Program-made: the position numbers and the translations under genes
Notes under the pieces: model-generated
Database searches by the model: none
The model's input: only the letters and a program-made list of their open reading frames with translations
Told to the model about the DNA's origin: nothing
Shown here: piece by piece, positions 8,127 to 16,028 of the stretch
How the letters are laid out: each line of letters starts with the position of its first letter
How positions within the stretch are numbered: position 1 is the stretch's first letter
Assembly (NCBI GenBank): GCA_031546815.1
Contig: JAVBJV010000039.1
Coordinates: 1 to 20,305 of the forward strand
Origin: JAVBJV01 sp031546815
GTDB taxonomy: Bacteria; Pseudomonadota; Alphaproteobacteria; Acetobacterales; Acetobacteraceae
Direction: 5' to 3'
Length of the DNA stretch: 20,305 nt

Positions 8127-8146
8127 GCATTTGATATAACAAATGC
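8127..8146. promoter_or_regulatory. Perfect palindromic site upstream of the beta-oxidation operon
   Basis: GCATTTG (8127-8133) and CAAATGC (8140-8146) are exact inverted copies around ATATAA. This 7-6-7 layout is typical of operators for TetR- or GntR-type dimeric repressors. It lies 145 nt before the first gene of the operon, in a 212-nt leader without an ORF of its own, and shortly after a TTGACG sequence (8107-8112) that could belong to a promoter, although no well-spaced -10 box was found. No regulator gene is in the window. Confidence 0.45.
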
Positions 8147-8249
8147 CAAGGGGGCGGCGCAGGCATGGTTTCTGGGAACAACACTGTATAGCGGTGTCGC
8201 CTCGGGATGCTGCTGCGCTTCCGCACTGGCTTGGGTTTACAGCCGGGAA

Positions 8250-8271
8250 ATCTTCTGCTCGTGCAGAAGGT
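8250..8271 (+). promoter_or_regulatory. Leader stem-loop next to the ribosome binding site
   Basis: CTTCTGC (8252-8258) pairs with GCAGAAG (8263-8269) around the loop TCGT; a G-U and an A-U pair extend the stem to 9 bp. It ends 3 nt before the AAGGAG ribosome binding site (8275-8280) of the first operon gene. It could protect the 5' end of the mRNA or tune initiation; no T tract follows, so it is not a terminator. Confidence 0.4.
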
Positions 8272-8291
8272 CATAAGGAGCGCGCGTAGCA

Positions 8292-10370
8292 ATGGATCAC
8301 CAGACAGTCCCCGTACAGCAGAGCCGTGAAGGCGATATTCTGATTTTGGCAATGAACAACCCGCCAGTGAACACACTGGCGCAGGCGGTGCGTGCCGGAT
8401 TGCAGGATGCGTTGCGCGCGGCCGATGCCGATGCGTCGGTCAAGGCGATCGTGCTGCGCAGCGTGGGCCGCATGTTCAGCGCCGGGGCCGAGATCCGCGA
8501 ATTCGGTGGCCCGAAGCGCGATCCCTCGCTTGGCGAGGTGATTGCCCAGATCGAAAAGATGAGCAAGCCGGTGATCGCCGCCATTCATGGCAGCGCACTG
8601 GGCGGCGGGCTGGAACTGGCGCTCGGCTGCCACGCGCGCATTGCCGCGCCGGGCACCAAGCTGGGCCTGCCGGAAGTGAAGATCGGCCTGCTGCCGGGCG
8701 GCGGCGGGACGCAGCGTCTGCCGCGTCTGGCCGGGCCGGAAGCCGCGCTGAAGATCATCACCGAAGGTGAACCGGTCTCGGCCGAGAAGGCGCTGAAGCT
8801 CGACATCATCGACGCGGTGGCGACGGGCGATCCGCTGGCCGATGCGGTGGCGTTCGCGAAGAAGGCGGTTGCCAGCGGCCAGAAGTTCCTGCTGGCGCGC
8901 GACCGCAAGGACGCGCTGATCCGCCAGAACCCGGAAGCATTCCAGGCAGCGCTCGACGCCGTTTCCAAAAAAGCGCGCGGGCAGCGTGCGCCGGTGCTGT
9001 GTGCGGAATCCGTGCGCAACGCCGCCAATCTGGCGTTCGAGGACGGCTTGAAGCGTGAACGCGAACTGTTCACCGAACTGGTGAGCGGCGATCAGTCCAA
9101 GGCGCTGCGCTATGTGTTCTTCGCCGAACGCGAAGCCCAGAAGATTCCTGGCATTGCGGCCGACACCCAGATCCCGCCGACGAAGAGCGCAGCGGTGATC
9201 GGTGCGGGCACGATGGGCGGCGGCATTGCGATGTGCTTTGCCAATGTTGGCATCCCCGTCACCATGATCGACCTGAACGAGGAAGCCCTGAACCGCGGCC
9301 TGAAGCGCTGCGCCGACAACTGGCGCCGCACGATGGAGAGCGGCAAGATGACGGCGGAAGATATGGAACGCCGTATCTCGCTGCTGAAGGGCGCAACCTC
9401 GCTCGATGCGGTTGCCGATGTGGACGTGGTGATCGAAGCCGTGTTCGAAGACATGGGCGTGAAGCAGAAGATTTTTGCCGACATCGATCGTCTGGCCAAG
9501 CCGGGCGCGCTGCTAGCGACCAACACCTCGACGCTGGACGTGGACAAGATCGCCCAGGCCACGAAGCGCCCGCAGGACGTGCTGGGGCTGCACTTCTTCA
9601 GCCCGGCGAATGTGATGCGTCTGCTGGAAATCATTCGCGGCAAGGACACCACGGCGAAAGCCATCGCGTGGAGCGTCGAGCTGGGCCGTATCCTGAAGAA
9701 GGTGCCGGTTGTGGTTGGTAACTGTGACGGGTTTGTGGGCAACCGCATGCTCGGCAAGCGCGGCAACCAGGGTGAAGCGTTGCTGCAGGAAGGCGCATTG
9801 CCGCAGCAGGTCGACGCCGTGCTGACGAAGTTCGGTCTGGCGATGGGCCCGTTTGCGGTGGGCGATCTGTCGGGCCTCGACATCGGGGCCAGCGTGCGCA
9901 AGGCGCGTGGCGTGACGTACCCGATCGCCGACGCCATCGTTGGGGCCGGTCGTCTGGGCCAGAAGACGTCGAAGGGCTGGTATCGCTATAGCGAAGGCTC
10001 GCGCAAACCCGAGCCCGATGCCGAAGTGCAGAAACTGATCGAAGATACATCAGCACGACTGGGGATTACCCGGCGCGAGATCAGCAACGAGGAAATCCTG
10101 GATCGCATGATCCTGCCGCTGGTGAACGAAGGTGCGCGTATTCTCGAGGAAGGTATTGCCTCGCGCGCGTCCGACATCGACACAGTATGGGTCAACGGTT
10201 ACGGCTGGCCGACCTGGACGGGTGGGCCGATGTATTACGCCGATCAGCGTGGTCTGAAGGAAGTGCGCGACCGTCTGGCCGCGTATGCCGAAAAGACCGG
10301 CGATCCGGCATTGAAGCCTGCACCGCTGCTGGAAAAGCTGGCGGCTTCGGGCGGCAAATTCACAGCCTGA
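8292..10370 (+). CDS. Bifunctional enoyl-CoA hydratase / 3-hydroxyacyl-CoA dehydrogenase
   Basis: Catalyses the second and third steps of beta-oxidation: hydration of 2-enoyl-CoA and NAD-dependent oxidation of (S)-3-hydroxyacyl-CoA. It has 692 residues, in the range of FadB/FadJ/PimF-type proteins (about 700). Crotonase domain, about 10-190: GGGLELA with Glu108 and GLPEVKIGLLPGGGGT with Glu128, the two catalytic Glu at the 20-residue spacing known from FadB. Dehydrogenase domain, about 297-480: GAGTMGGGIA (304-313) binds NAD; His434 (LGLHFFSPAN) and Glu446 are the expected catalytic pair. Two C-terminal 3HCDH repeats follow (about 482-570 and 600-690). AAGGAG lies 11 nt before ATG. First gene of a nine-gene operon; the next gene starts 34 nt on. 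The arrangement before PimC- and PimD-like genes resembles pimF of R. palustris, hence probably not a FadB housekeeping copy. Confidence 0.92.
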   Translation: MDHQTVPVQQSREGDILILAMNNPPVNTLAQAVRAGLQDALRAADADASVKAIVLRSVGRMFSAGAEIREFGGPKRDPSLGEVIAQIEKMSKPVIAAIHGSALGGGLELALGCHARIAAPGTKLGLPEVKIGLLPGGGGTQRLPRLAGPEAALKIITEGEPVSAEKALKLDIIDAVATGDPLADAVAFAKKAVASGQKFLLARDRKDALIRQNPEAFQAALDAVSKKARGQRAPVLCAESVRNAANLAFEDGLKRERELFTELVSGDQSKALRYVFFAEREAQKIPGIAADTQIPPTKSAAVIGAGTMGGGIAMCFANVGIPVTMIDLNEEALNRGLKRCADNWRRTMESGKMTAEDMERRISLLKGATSLDAVADVDVVIEAVFEDMGVKQKIFADIDRLAKPGALLATNTSTLDVDKIAQATKRPQDVLGLHFFSPANVMRLLEIIRGKDTTAKAIAWSVELGRILKKVPVVVGNCDGFVGNRMLGKRGNQGEALLQEGALPQQVDAVLTKFGLAMGPFAVGDLSGLDIGASVRKARGVTYPIADAIVGAGRLGQKTSKGWYRYSEGSRKPEPDAEVQKLIEDTSARLGITRREISNEEILDRMILPLVNEGARILEEGIASRASDIDTVWVNGYGWPTWTGGPMYYADQRGLKEVRDRLAAYAEKTGDPALKPAPLLEKLAASGGKFTA

Positions 10371-10404
10371 GCGGAAGCTGAGTGATCAATTAAGGATACA
10401 GACA

Positions 10405-11607
10405 GTGGATCTACGTTTTACGCCTGAAGAGCAGAAATTCCGCGAAGAAGTTCGCGCATTCATTGATGCGAACCTCCCCAAGGAAGTCCGTCAGCGTCTG
10501 ATCGATGGCCATATTCCGACCAAGGAACAGACGGTTGCCTGGCAGCAGAAGCTGAACGCACGTGGTTGGGCGACGCCCGACTGGGCGCAGGAATGGGGCG
10601 GTCCGGGCTGGACCGCTGCCCAGCGCTACATCTTCCGCGAGGAACTGCAGCAGGCCCCCGCGCCGTCGCCGCTGAGCTTCAACACGCAGATGGTCGGGCC
10701 GGTGGTGATCGCGTTCGGCACGGAAGAACAGAAGAAGCATTACCTGCCGCGCATGGCCAATCTGGACGATTGGTGGTGCCAGGGGTTCTCGGAACCCGGG
10801 GCAGGGTCGGATCTGGCATCGCTGAAGACGACGGCGGTGCGTGATGGCGATTTCTACATCGTCAACGGCCAGAAGACGTGGACCACGCTGGCGCAGCACG
10901 CCAACTGGATCTTCTGTCTGGTGCGTACGGATACCAAGGCGAAGAAGCAGGAAGGCATCTCGTTCCTGCTGATCGACATGAGCACGCCGGGTGTTACGGT
11001 GCGTCCGATCATCACGATCGAAGGCGGGCACGAAGTCAACGAAGTGTTCTTCGACGACGTGAAGGTGCCGGTTGCCAATCTGGTCGGTCAGGAAAACAAG
11101 GGCTGGGATTGCGCCAAGTTCCTGCTGGGCAACGAACGCACCGCGCAGGCGCGTGTGGGTGCCAGCAAGGAGCGTCTGCGCAACCTGAAGAAAATCGCCG
11201 CCGAACCGATCGACGGTGGCCGTCCGCTGCTGGACGATACGCGCTTCCGCGACAAGCTGACCGAAGTTGAAGTCAAGCTGAAGGCGCTGGAAATCACCAC
11301 GATGCGCGTGCTGGCCGATGAAGGTAAGCATCACGGTCAGGGCAAGCCGCATCCGGCCAGCTCGATCCTGAAGATCCGCGGCACGCAGATCCAGCAGATG
11401 ATCAGCGCGCTGTATGTGGAAGCTGCCGGGCCTTACGGGTTGCCGATGTGCGTCCCCGACGCCGACGGCTGGAACGAACCGGAAATCGCGCCCGACTGGG
11501 CGGTGATGTCCGCGCCGATCTATTTCAACTGGCGCAAGCAGACGATTTACGGGGGATCCAGCGAGGTCCAGCGGCAGATCATGGCCAAGGCATTTTTGGG
11601 ACTGTAA
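10405..11607 (+). CDS. pimC: Acyl-CoA dehydrogenase large subunit, PimC-like
   Basis: FAD enzyme forming the trans-2-enoyl-CoA double bond, first oxidation of the pathway; 400 residues. It starts with GTG, with AAGGA 8 nt upstream. The N-terminal helical domain is followed by the flavin-contacting QGFSEPGAGSDLASLKTTA (126-144) and the middle-domain block VNGQKTWTTLAQHANWIF (153-170). The C-terminal motif YGGSSEVQR (382-390) has Gly where medium-chain enzymes carry the catalytic Glu (YEGT). Glu244 in LLGNERTAQARVG is a likely replacement, as in isovaleryl-CoA-type enzymes. Overall it resembles PimC, the large subunit of pimeloyl-CoA dehydrogenase of R. palustris. The small subunit begins 12 nt downstream, with its ribosome binding site overlapping this stop codon. 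Family sure; substrate inferred from similarity only. Confidence 0.9.
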   Translation: MDLRFTPEEQKFREEVRAFIDANLPKEVRQRLIDGHIPTKEQTVAWQQKLNARGWATPDWAQEWGGPGWTAAQRYIFREELQQAPAPSPLSFNTQMVGPVVIAFGTEEQKKHYLPRMANLDDWWCQGFSEPGAGSDLASLKTTAVRDGDFYIVNGQKTWTTLAQHANWIFCLVRTDTKAKKQEGISFLLIDMSTPGVTVRPIITIEGGHEVNEVFFDDVKVPVANLVGQENKGWDCAKFLLGNERTAQARVGASKERLRNLKKIAAEPIDGGRPLLDDTRFRDKLTEVEVKLKALEITTMRVLADEGKHHGQGKPHPASSILKIRGTQIQQMISALYVEAAGPYGLPMCVPDADGWNEPEIAPDWAVMSAPIYFNWRKQTIYGGSSEVQRQIMAKAFLGL

Positions 11608-11619
11608 GGGCGCAAGAAC

Positions 11620-12759
11620 ATGGATTTCGAACTCAACGACGAACAGCGCCTGCTTCAGGACAGCGTCCAGCGTCTGCTGGCGGATCGCTACAGCTTCGAG
11701 CAGCGCAAGGGCTACGGCAAGAACCCGGAAGGGTGGAGCCGTGATATCTGGGCGGCGTATGCCGAACTCGGCCTGCTGGGTCTGCCGTTCTCGGAAGAAG
11801 ATGGCGGCTTTGGCGGCGGCCCGGTGGAAACCATGCTGGTCAGCGAAGCAATGGGCAGCGCGCTGACGCTGGAACCCTATTTCGCAACCGTGGTGCTGGG
11901 TGGAGCGTTCCTGCGCCATGGCGCCGATGCCGCGCTGCGTGCCGAACTGGTGCCGCAGGTGGCGGAAGGCACGCTGACGCTGGCGTTCGCGCACACGGAA
12001 CCGCAGTCGCGCTACGATCTGGGCGATGTGGGCACCACAGCGCGCAAGAACGGCAACGAATGGGTGCTGGAAGGCCGCAAGGGCGTTGTCGTCCACGGCG
12101 ACACGGCGGACAAGCTGTTCGTCACGGCGCGCGTTGCGGGCGACCGCAAGGACCGCAACGGCGTGGGCGTGTTCCTGGTCGATGCGAAGGCCAGCGGTCT
12201 GCATCGTCGCGGCTTCCCGACCTATGACGGGCAGCGCGCGGCGGAAATCCAGTTCGCCGGTGTGCGGGCGCAGGCGGTTCTGGGCGATCCGGAAAACGGT
12301 CTGGCGCTGGCCACGCGCGTGGCGGACGAAGGCATTGCCGCACTGGCAGCCGAAGCCGTGGGTGCGATGGAAGCGGCGCAGAAGCTGACTCTGGAATACC
12401 TGAAGACGCGCAAGCAGTTCGGCGTGACCATCGGGTCGTTCCAGGCCATTCAGCACCGCGCGGCGGACATGATGGTGGCGCTGGAAGAAGCCCGCAGCAT
12501 GGCGATGTATGGTGCGATGATGGTGTCCGAAACCAATGCCGCCGAACGCAGCAAGGCGATGTCGGCGGTGAAGGTGCAGATCGGGCGCAGCGCCAAATAT
12601 ATCGGTGAGGAATCGATCCAGATGCACGGCGGGATCGGGATGACGGACGAATACTCGGTCGGTCATTACTTCAAGCGCCTGACGGCGATTGAACATACGT
12701 TCGGCGATGCAGAACGCCATGTGGCGCTGCTCTCTGCAACGGATGGCCTGGTCGCGTAA
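11620..12759 (+). CDS. pimD: Acyl-CoA dehydrogenase small subunit, PimD-like
   Basis: Partner of the large subunit, 379 residues, start supported by AAGGG overlapping the preceding TAA. It has the acyl-CoA dehydrogenase fold: N-terminal helices with LGLLGLPFSEEDGGFGGG (50-67), a beta middle domain, and C-terminal RKQFGVTIGSFQAIQH (264-279) and QMHGGIGMTDEYSVGHYF (334-351), which contact FAD in this family. No Glu stands at the usual catalytic position near the end (the aligned stretch reads HTFGDAE), and the middle-domain SEPxxGSD motif is reduced to AHTEPQSRYDL. This fits two-component dehydrogenases in which one subunit supplies the base and the other mainly shapes the FAD and substrate sites. 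Resembles PimD. A strong hairpin separates it from the next gene 57 nt on. Confidence 0.88.
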   Translation: MDFELNDEQRLLQDSVQRLLADRYSFEQRKGYGKNPEGWSRDIWAAYAELGLLGLPFSEEDGGFGGGPVETMLVSEAMGSALTLEPYFATVVLGGAFLRHGADAALRAELVPQVAEGTLTLAFAHTEPQSRYDLGDVGTTARKNGNEWVLEGRKGVVVHGDTADKLFVTARVAGDRKDRNGVGVFLVDAKASGLHRRGFPTYDGQRAAEIQFAGVRAQAVLGDPENGLALATRVADEGIAALAAEAVGAMEAAQKLTLEYLKTRKQFGVTIGSFQAIQHRAADMMVALEEARSMAMYGAMMVSETNAAERSKAMSAVKVQIGRSAKYIGEESIQMHGGIGMTDEYSVGHYFKRLTAIEHTFGDAERHVALLSATDGLVA

Positions 12760-12765
12760 TTTCTG

Positions 12766-12797
12766 CATGCAGCGCCGGGGGAAACCGGCGCTGCATG
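12766..12797 (+). repeat. Strong intercistronic stem-loop in the operon
   Basis: CATGCAGCGCCGG (12766-12778) pairs perfectly with CCGGCGCTGCATG (12785-12797), a 13-bp GC-rich stem with the loop GGGAAA, directly after the small-subunit stop codon. No T tract follows on either strand, so a simple intrinsic terminator is unlikely. It may mark an mRNA processing or stabilising point that separates the dehydrogenase genes from the downstream genes. The GGGGGA ribosome binding site of the next gene lies just beyond it. Confidence 0.7.
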
Positions 12798-12816
12798 TCG
12801 TCTGGGGGGATGACAC

Positions 12817-13590
12817 ATGAACGATCTGTTCCGACTTGATGGAAAAGTCGCGCTGGTAACCGGCGCGAGCCGCGGCATCGGCGAGGCAACCGCAAAGATG
12901 CTGGCCAGGGCCGGTGCGAAGGTTGTGGTGTCCAGCCGCAAGCTGGATGCGTGCGAAGCCGTAGTGCGCGAGATCGAGGCTGCGGGCGGCACAGCGTTCG
13001 CCGTGGCGTGCAACGTCTCGAAGAAGGCCGACCTGCAGGCGATGGTCGATGCGACCATCCAGAAGTGGGGCCGGATCGACGTGCTGGTCTGCAACGCGGC
13101 GAGCAACCCGTATTACGGCCCGATGGCCGAAATCCCCGACGAAGCTTATGAAAAAATCATGGGCGCCAACCTGCAGAGCATCCTGTGGCTGTGCAACATG
13201 GCGATCCCCGGCATGGCGGAGCGCAAGGAAGGCTCGGTCGTGCTGCTGGCCAGTGTCGGCGGGCTGCGTGGCAGTTCCAAGCTGGGTGTGTATGGCGTTT
13301 CCAAGGCCGCGGTGATGCAGCTGGCGCGCAGTCTGGCGGTCGAATGGGGACCGCAGGGCATTCGTGTGAACAGCGTGGCACCCGCGGTGATCAAGACCGA
13401 TTTTGCGCGCGCCCTGTGGGACAACCCCGAGATGGAACGCGAAAAAGTGAAGGCCTATCCGTTGCGCCGGTTTGGCGTATCGGATGAAGTGGCATCGGCC
13501 ATCCTGTTTCTGGCCGCGCCGTCGGGTGGGTTCATCACCGGGCATAATCTGGTGATCGATGGTGGCACCACCATCAACGGCAACAACTGA
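12817..13590 (+). CDS. SDR-family NAD(P)-dependent oxidoreductase
   Basis: Classical short-chain dehydrogenase/reductase, 257 residues. Cofactor motif TGASRGIG (15-22), NAAS (93-96, the NNAG-type motif), and the full catalytic set Asn118, Ser146, Tyr159 and Lys163 (YGVSK). SSRK (39-42) after the second strand, with Arg41 in place of an acidic residue, suggests NADP(H), as in DHRS4-like enzymes. GGGGGA is 7 nt upstream of the ATG. In the operon it could oxidise or reduce a hydroxy/keto group on the CoA-bound intermediate, in addition to the dehydrogenase of the first gene, for example one on a ring or at a branched carbon. Its exact substrate is not readable from sequence. The CoA-transferase genes follow after 29 nt. 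Confidence 0.9.
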   Translation: MNDLFRLDGKVALVTGASRGIGEATAKMLARAGAKVVVSSRKLDACEAVVREIEAAGGTAFAVACNVSKKADLQAMVDATIQKWGRIDVLVCNAASNPYYGPMAEIPDEAYEKIMGANLQSILWLCNMAIPGMAERKEGSVVLLASVGGLRGSSKLGVYGVSKAAVMQLARSLAVEWGPQGIRVNSVAPAVIKTDFARALWDNPEMEREKVKAYPLRRFGVSDEVASAILFLAAPSGGFITGHNLVIDGGTTINGNN

Positions 13591-13619
13591 AAGCACGCGG
13601 GAAGACCGAAGGGGGCAGT

Positions 13620-14291
13620 ATGCTGGATAGACGGGTTCATTCGCACCGCGATGCAGTCGCAGGTATGAAAGACGGCGCCGTATTGATGTTTGGCGGGTTT
13701 GGTGGCGCTGGTGTGCCGCTGGGGCTGATCGCCGCCATCCACGAAGCAGGCGTGAAGAATCTTACGCTGATCACCAATAACGGTGGCGGTATTGGCAACG
13801 ACCTCAGCCTGCTGATGCGCGAGGGACGGGTTTCCAAGCTGATCTGTTCGTATCCGAAGGGCAAGACGAACAAGACCATTCAGGAAATCTACGCTCGCGG
13901 ACAGCTGGAACTCGAGGTCGTGCCGCAGGGTACGCTGGTCGAGCGTATCCGCTGTGGCGGGGCTGGACTGGGCGGGTTCTATACGCCTGTTGCGGTCGGC
14001 ACAGACCTTGCCAAGGGCAAGGAAACGCGCGTGCTGAACGGGCGTGAATACGTGCTGGAAATGCCACTGCGGGCGGACTTCGCGCTGCTGCGCGGCAAGC
14101 TGGCGGACCGTCTTGGTAACCTCACCTACAACAAGACGGCGCGTAACTTCGCCCCGATGATGGCAACGGCGGCCGATATCGTCGTCGCCGAAGTCGAGGA
14201 TTTTGTCGAACTGGGGGATCTGGATCCCGAAGCGATCGTCACGCCAGGTATTTTTGTCGATCGCGTTGTAAAGATGGAAGCCGCAGCATGA
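13620..14291 (+). CDS. CoA-transferase subunit A (3-oxoacid CoA-transferase family)
   Basis: Alpha subunit of a family I CoA-transferase, 223 residues. The glycine-rich CoA-binding motif GGFGGAGVP (25-33) is intact, followed by LTLITNNGGGIGNDLS (49-64) and the block GGAGLGGFYTP (119-129) typical of AtoD/ScoA/PcaI proteins. Together with the B subunit it moves CoA between an acyl donor such as succinyl-CoA or acetyl-CoA and a free acid. AAGGGGG precedes the ATG. Its stop overlaps the start of the B subunit (ATGA), which ensures equal synthesis. No acyl-CoA ligase is in the operon, so this enzyme could activate the growth substrate, or a 3-oxoacid intermediate. Similarity alone does not separate acetoacetate, 3-oxoadipate or other acids. 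Confidence 0.9.
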   Translation: MLDRRVHSHRDAVAGMKDGAVLMFGGFGGAGVPLGLIAAIHEAGVKNLTLITNNGGGIGNDLSLLMREGRVSKLICSYPKGKTNKTIQEIYARGQLELEVVPQGTLVERIRCGGAGLGGFYTPVAVGTDLAKGKETRVLNGREYVLEMPLRADFALLRGKLADRLGNLTYNKTARNFAPMMATAADIVVAEVEDFVELGDLDPEAIVTPGIFVDRVVKMEAAA

Positions 14292-14950
14292 CTCCATTAA
14301 GTCGTGACGAGATGGTCCGCCGCGCCGCACGGGACATTCCCGATGGTGCGTTCGTCAATCTGGGCATCGGTCTGCCAGACAAGATCCCCGCGCATATCCC
14401 CAAGGATCGCGAGCTGTTCCTGCACAGCGAAAACGGCCTGCTGCACATGGGCCCGCCGCCGCCGGAAGGGGAGGAGGACTGGGACCTGATCAACGCCGGC
14501 AAGCAGGCGGTCACCATCATGCCGGGTGGGTCGTATTTCGACACTTCGCTGAGTTTCATGATGATGCGTGGCGGCCATCTTGACCTGTCGGTGCTGGGTG
14601 GTTTTCAGGTTTCGGTCACGGGCGATCTGGCCAACTGGTCGACCGGCAATCCGGCGGACATTCCCGCTGTGGGCGGCGCGATGGATCTGGCGTGCGGGGC
14701 GAAGGTGATCTGGGTGTTGATGGAACACACTGCGAAGGATGGCTCGCCGCGCATCGTGAACAAGTGCACCTATCCGCTGACCGCCAAGGGCGTTGTGCAG
14801 CGGATCTACACCAATCTGGCGGTGATCGACGTCACGCCCGAAGGGCTGCTGGTGCGCGAGATCGTGCCTGGTGGAACACTGGAACAGTTGCAGGCCGTTA
14901 CCGAAGCTCCGCTGCGGATGGCACCTGACGTAAGACTTTTGGCAGCATAG
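14288..14950 (+). CDS. CoA-transferase subunit B (3-oxoacid CoA-transferase family)
   Basis: Beta subunit of the same enzyme, 220 residues. It carries the catalytic Glu48 in SENG (47-50), which forms the glutamyl-CoA thioester intermediate in this family; the following GLLHMGPPPPEG and the block LINAGKQAVTIMPGGSYFD are characteristic of AtoA/ScoB/PcaJ. Keeping this Glu argues for true CoA transfer and against the IpdAB-type ring-opening hydrolases of steroid degradation, which share the fold but lack it. ATG overlaps the TGA of subunit A; GGAAG lies 7 nt upstream. The next gene begins 9 nt after the stop. Confidence 0.9.
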   Translation: MTPLSRDEMVRRAARDIPDGAFVNLGIGLPDKIPAHIPKDRELFLHSENGLLHMGPPPPEGEEDWDLINAGKQAVTIMPGGSYFDTSLSFMMMRGGHLDLSVLGGFQVSVTGDLANWSTGNPADIPAVGGAMDLACGAKVIWVLMEHTAKDGSPRIVNKCTYPLTAKGVVQRIYTNLAVIDVTPEGLLVREIVPGGTLEQLQAVTEAPLRMAPDVRLLAA

Positions 14951-14959
14951 GGGACGCAC

Positions 14960-15967
14960 ATGGCACTGCGAAAAAAACTACAGGGACGGCTGTCTCTGCC
15001 GGCGATCGCATCGCCGATGTTCATCGTCTCGGGGCCGGAGCTGGTGATCGCGCAGTGCAAGGCGGGGATCGTTGGATCGTTTCCGTCGCTGAATGCGCGG
15101 CCGGAATCGCTGCTGGATGAATGGCTCGACCGGATCAAGTCGGAACTGGCGCAACACGATGCGCGCCACCCCGACCGCCCGTCGGCGCCGTTCGCGGTGA
15201 ACCTGATCGTGCACAAGACGAACAACCGGCTCGAACACGATCTGGCAGTGTGCGAGAAGCACAAGGTGCCGATGGTCATCACGTCGCTGGGTGCACGCGC
15301 CGATGTGAACGATGCCGTGCATGGCTGGGGTGGCATGGTGATGCACGACGTCATCACACAGGTCTACGCGCACAAGGCGATCGAGAAGGGCGCCGATGGC
15401 CTGATCGCGGTGTGTGCCGGGGCTGGCGGACATGCGGGCACGCAGTCGCCCTTCGCGCTGATGCAGGAAATCCGCGCCTGGTTCGACGGCCCGGTGGCGT
15501 TGTCGGGCGCGATTGCGCATGGCCGCTCGATCCTGGCGGCCGAGGTGATGGGGGCGGATTTCGGGTATATCGGTTCGGCGTTCATCGCCACGGCCGAAGC
15601 AAACGCAGACCCCGCCTACAAGCAGATGATCGTGGATTCCGCAGCCGACGACATTGTCTACACCAACCTGTTTACGGGCGTGTACGGTAACTATCTGGGG
15701 GCGTCGATCACGCGCGCGGGGCTTGATCCAAAGAGCCTGCCGCAGCCGGACCCGGCGAAGACCAGCTTCGGAACCGACCGTGACAAGCGCGCCTGGAAAG
15801 ACATCTGGGGCGCGGGGCAGGGGATCGGCGCGGTCGATGCCGTTCTGCCGACGGCGGATCTGATCGAAAGACTGCGCAGCGAATATCATGCGGCGCGCTC
15901 TGCCATTGCCACGCCGTCTGCGTTGCTGAACCCGGCCTGGGAAAAGCTTCTGCAAAAAGCAGGCTGA
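14960..15967 (+). CDS. NMO-family (2-nitropropane dioxygenase-like) flavin oxidoreductase
   Basis: FMN-dependent TIM-barrel protein of 335 residues. Motifs: the N-terminal block LPAIASPMFIVSGPELV (13-29), AGAGGHAG (153-160) with His158 at the position of the catalytic His of nitronate monooxygenases, and the phosphate-binding region GAIAHGRSILAAEVMGAD plus YIGSAF (183-208). The family includes nitronate monooxygenases and the enoyl reductase FabK; members also occur within CoA-ester degradation clusters, such as IpdC in steroid catabolism. Given its place between CoA-transferase and the thiolase-like gene, a redox step on an acyl-CoA (for example double-bond reduction or desaturation) seems more likely than nitroalkane oxidation, but that is inference. 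AGGGGA precedes the ATG. A 61-nt gap without an ORF follows. Confidence 0.85.
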   Translation: MALRKKLQGRLSLPAIASPMFIVSGPELVIAQCKAGIVGSFPSLNARPESLLDEWLDRIKSELAQHDARHPDRPSAPFAVNLIVHKTNNRLEHDLAVCEKHKVPMVITSLGARADVNDAVHGWGGMVMHDVITQVYAHKAIEKGADGLIAVCAGAGGHAGTQSPFALMQEIRAWFDGPVALSGAIAHGRSILAAEVMGADFGYIGSAFIATAEANADPAYKQMIVDSAADDIVYTNLFTGVYGNYLGASITRAGLDPKSLPQPDPAKTSFGTDRDKRAWKDIWGAGQGIGAVDAVLPTADLIERLRSEYHAARSAIATPSALLNPAWEKLLQKAG

Positions 15968-16028
15968 TCACCTTACTGATGACAGCGCCCCCGAAACAGA
16001 GGGGCATTACGTTGAGGACAACTGTTCA

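Noticed and set aside
10411..13596. 1061-codon open frame on the minus strand, opposite the two dehydrogenase genes and the SDR gene
   Set aside because: It is a mirror of the strong codon bias of three well-recognised genes; the translation is rich in His, Arg and Gln, has no recognisable domain and crosses two intergenic gaps including a strong hairpin.
13620..15967. Reading the CoA-transferase pair plus NMO gene as an IpdABC steroid ring-opening module
   Set aside because: Gene order fits, but subunit B keeps the catalytic Glu of true CoA-transferases (SENG), which the IpdAB hydrolases lack, and other steroid genes are absent.
15987..16005. GCCCC/GGGGC inverted repeat before the thiolase-like gene
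   Set aside because: Only a 5-bp stem with a 9-nt loop and no T tract; common by chance in GC-rich DNA.
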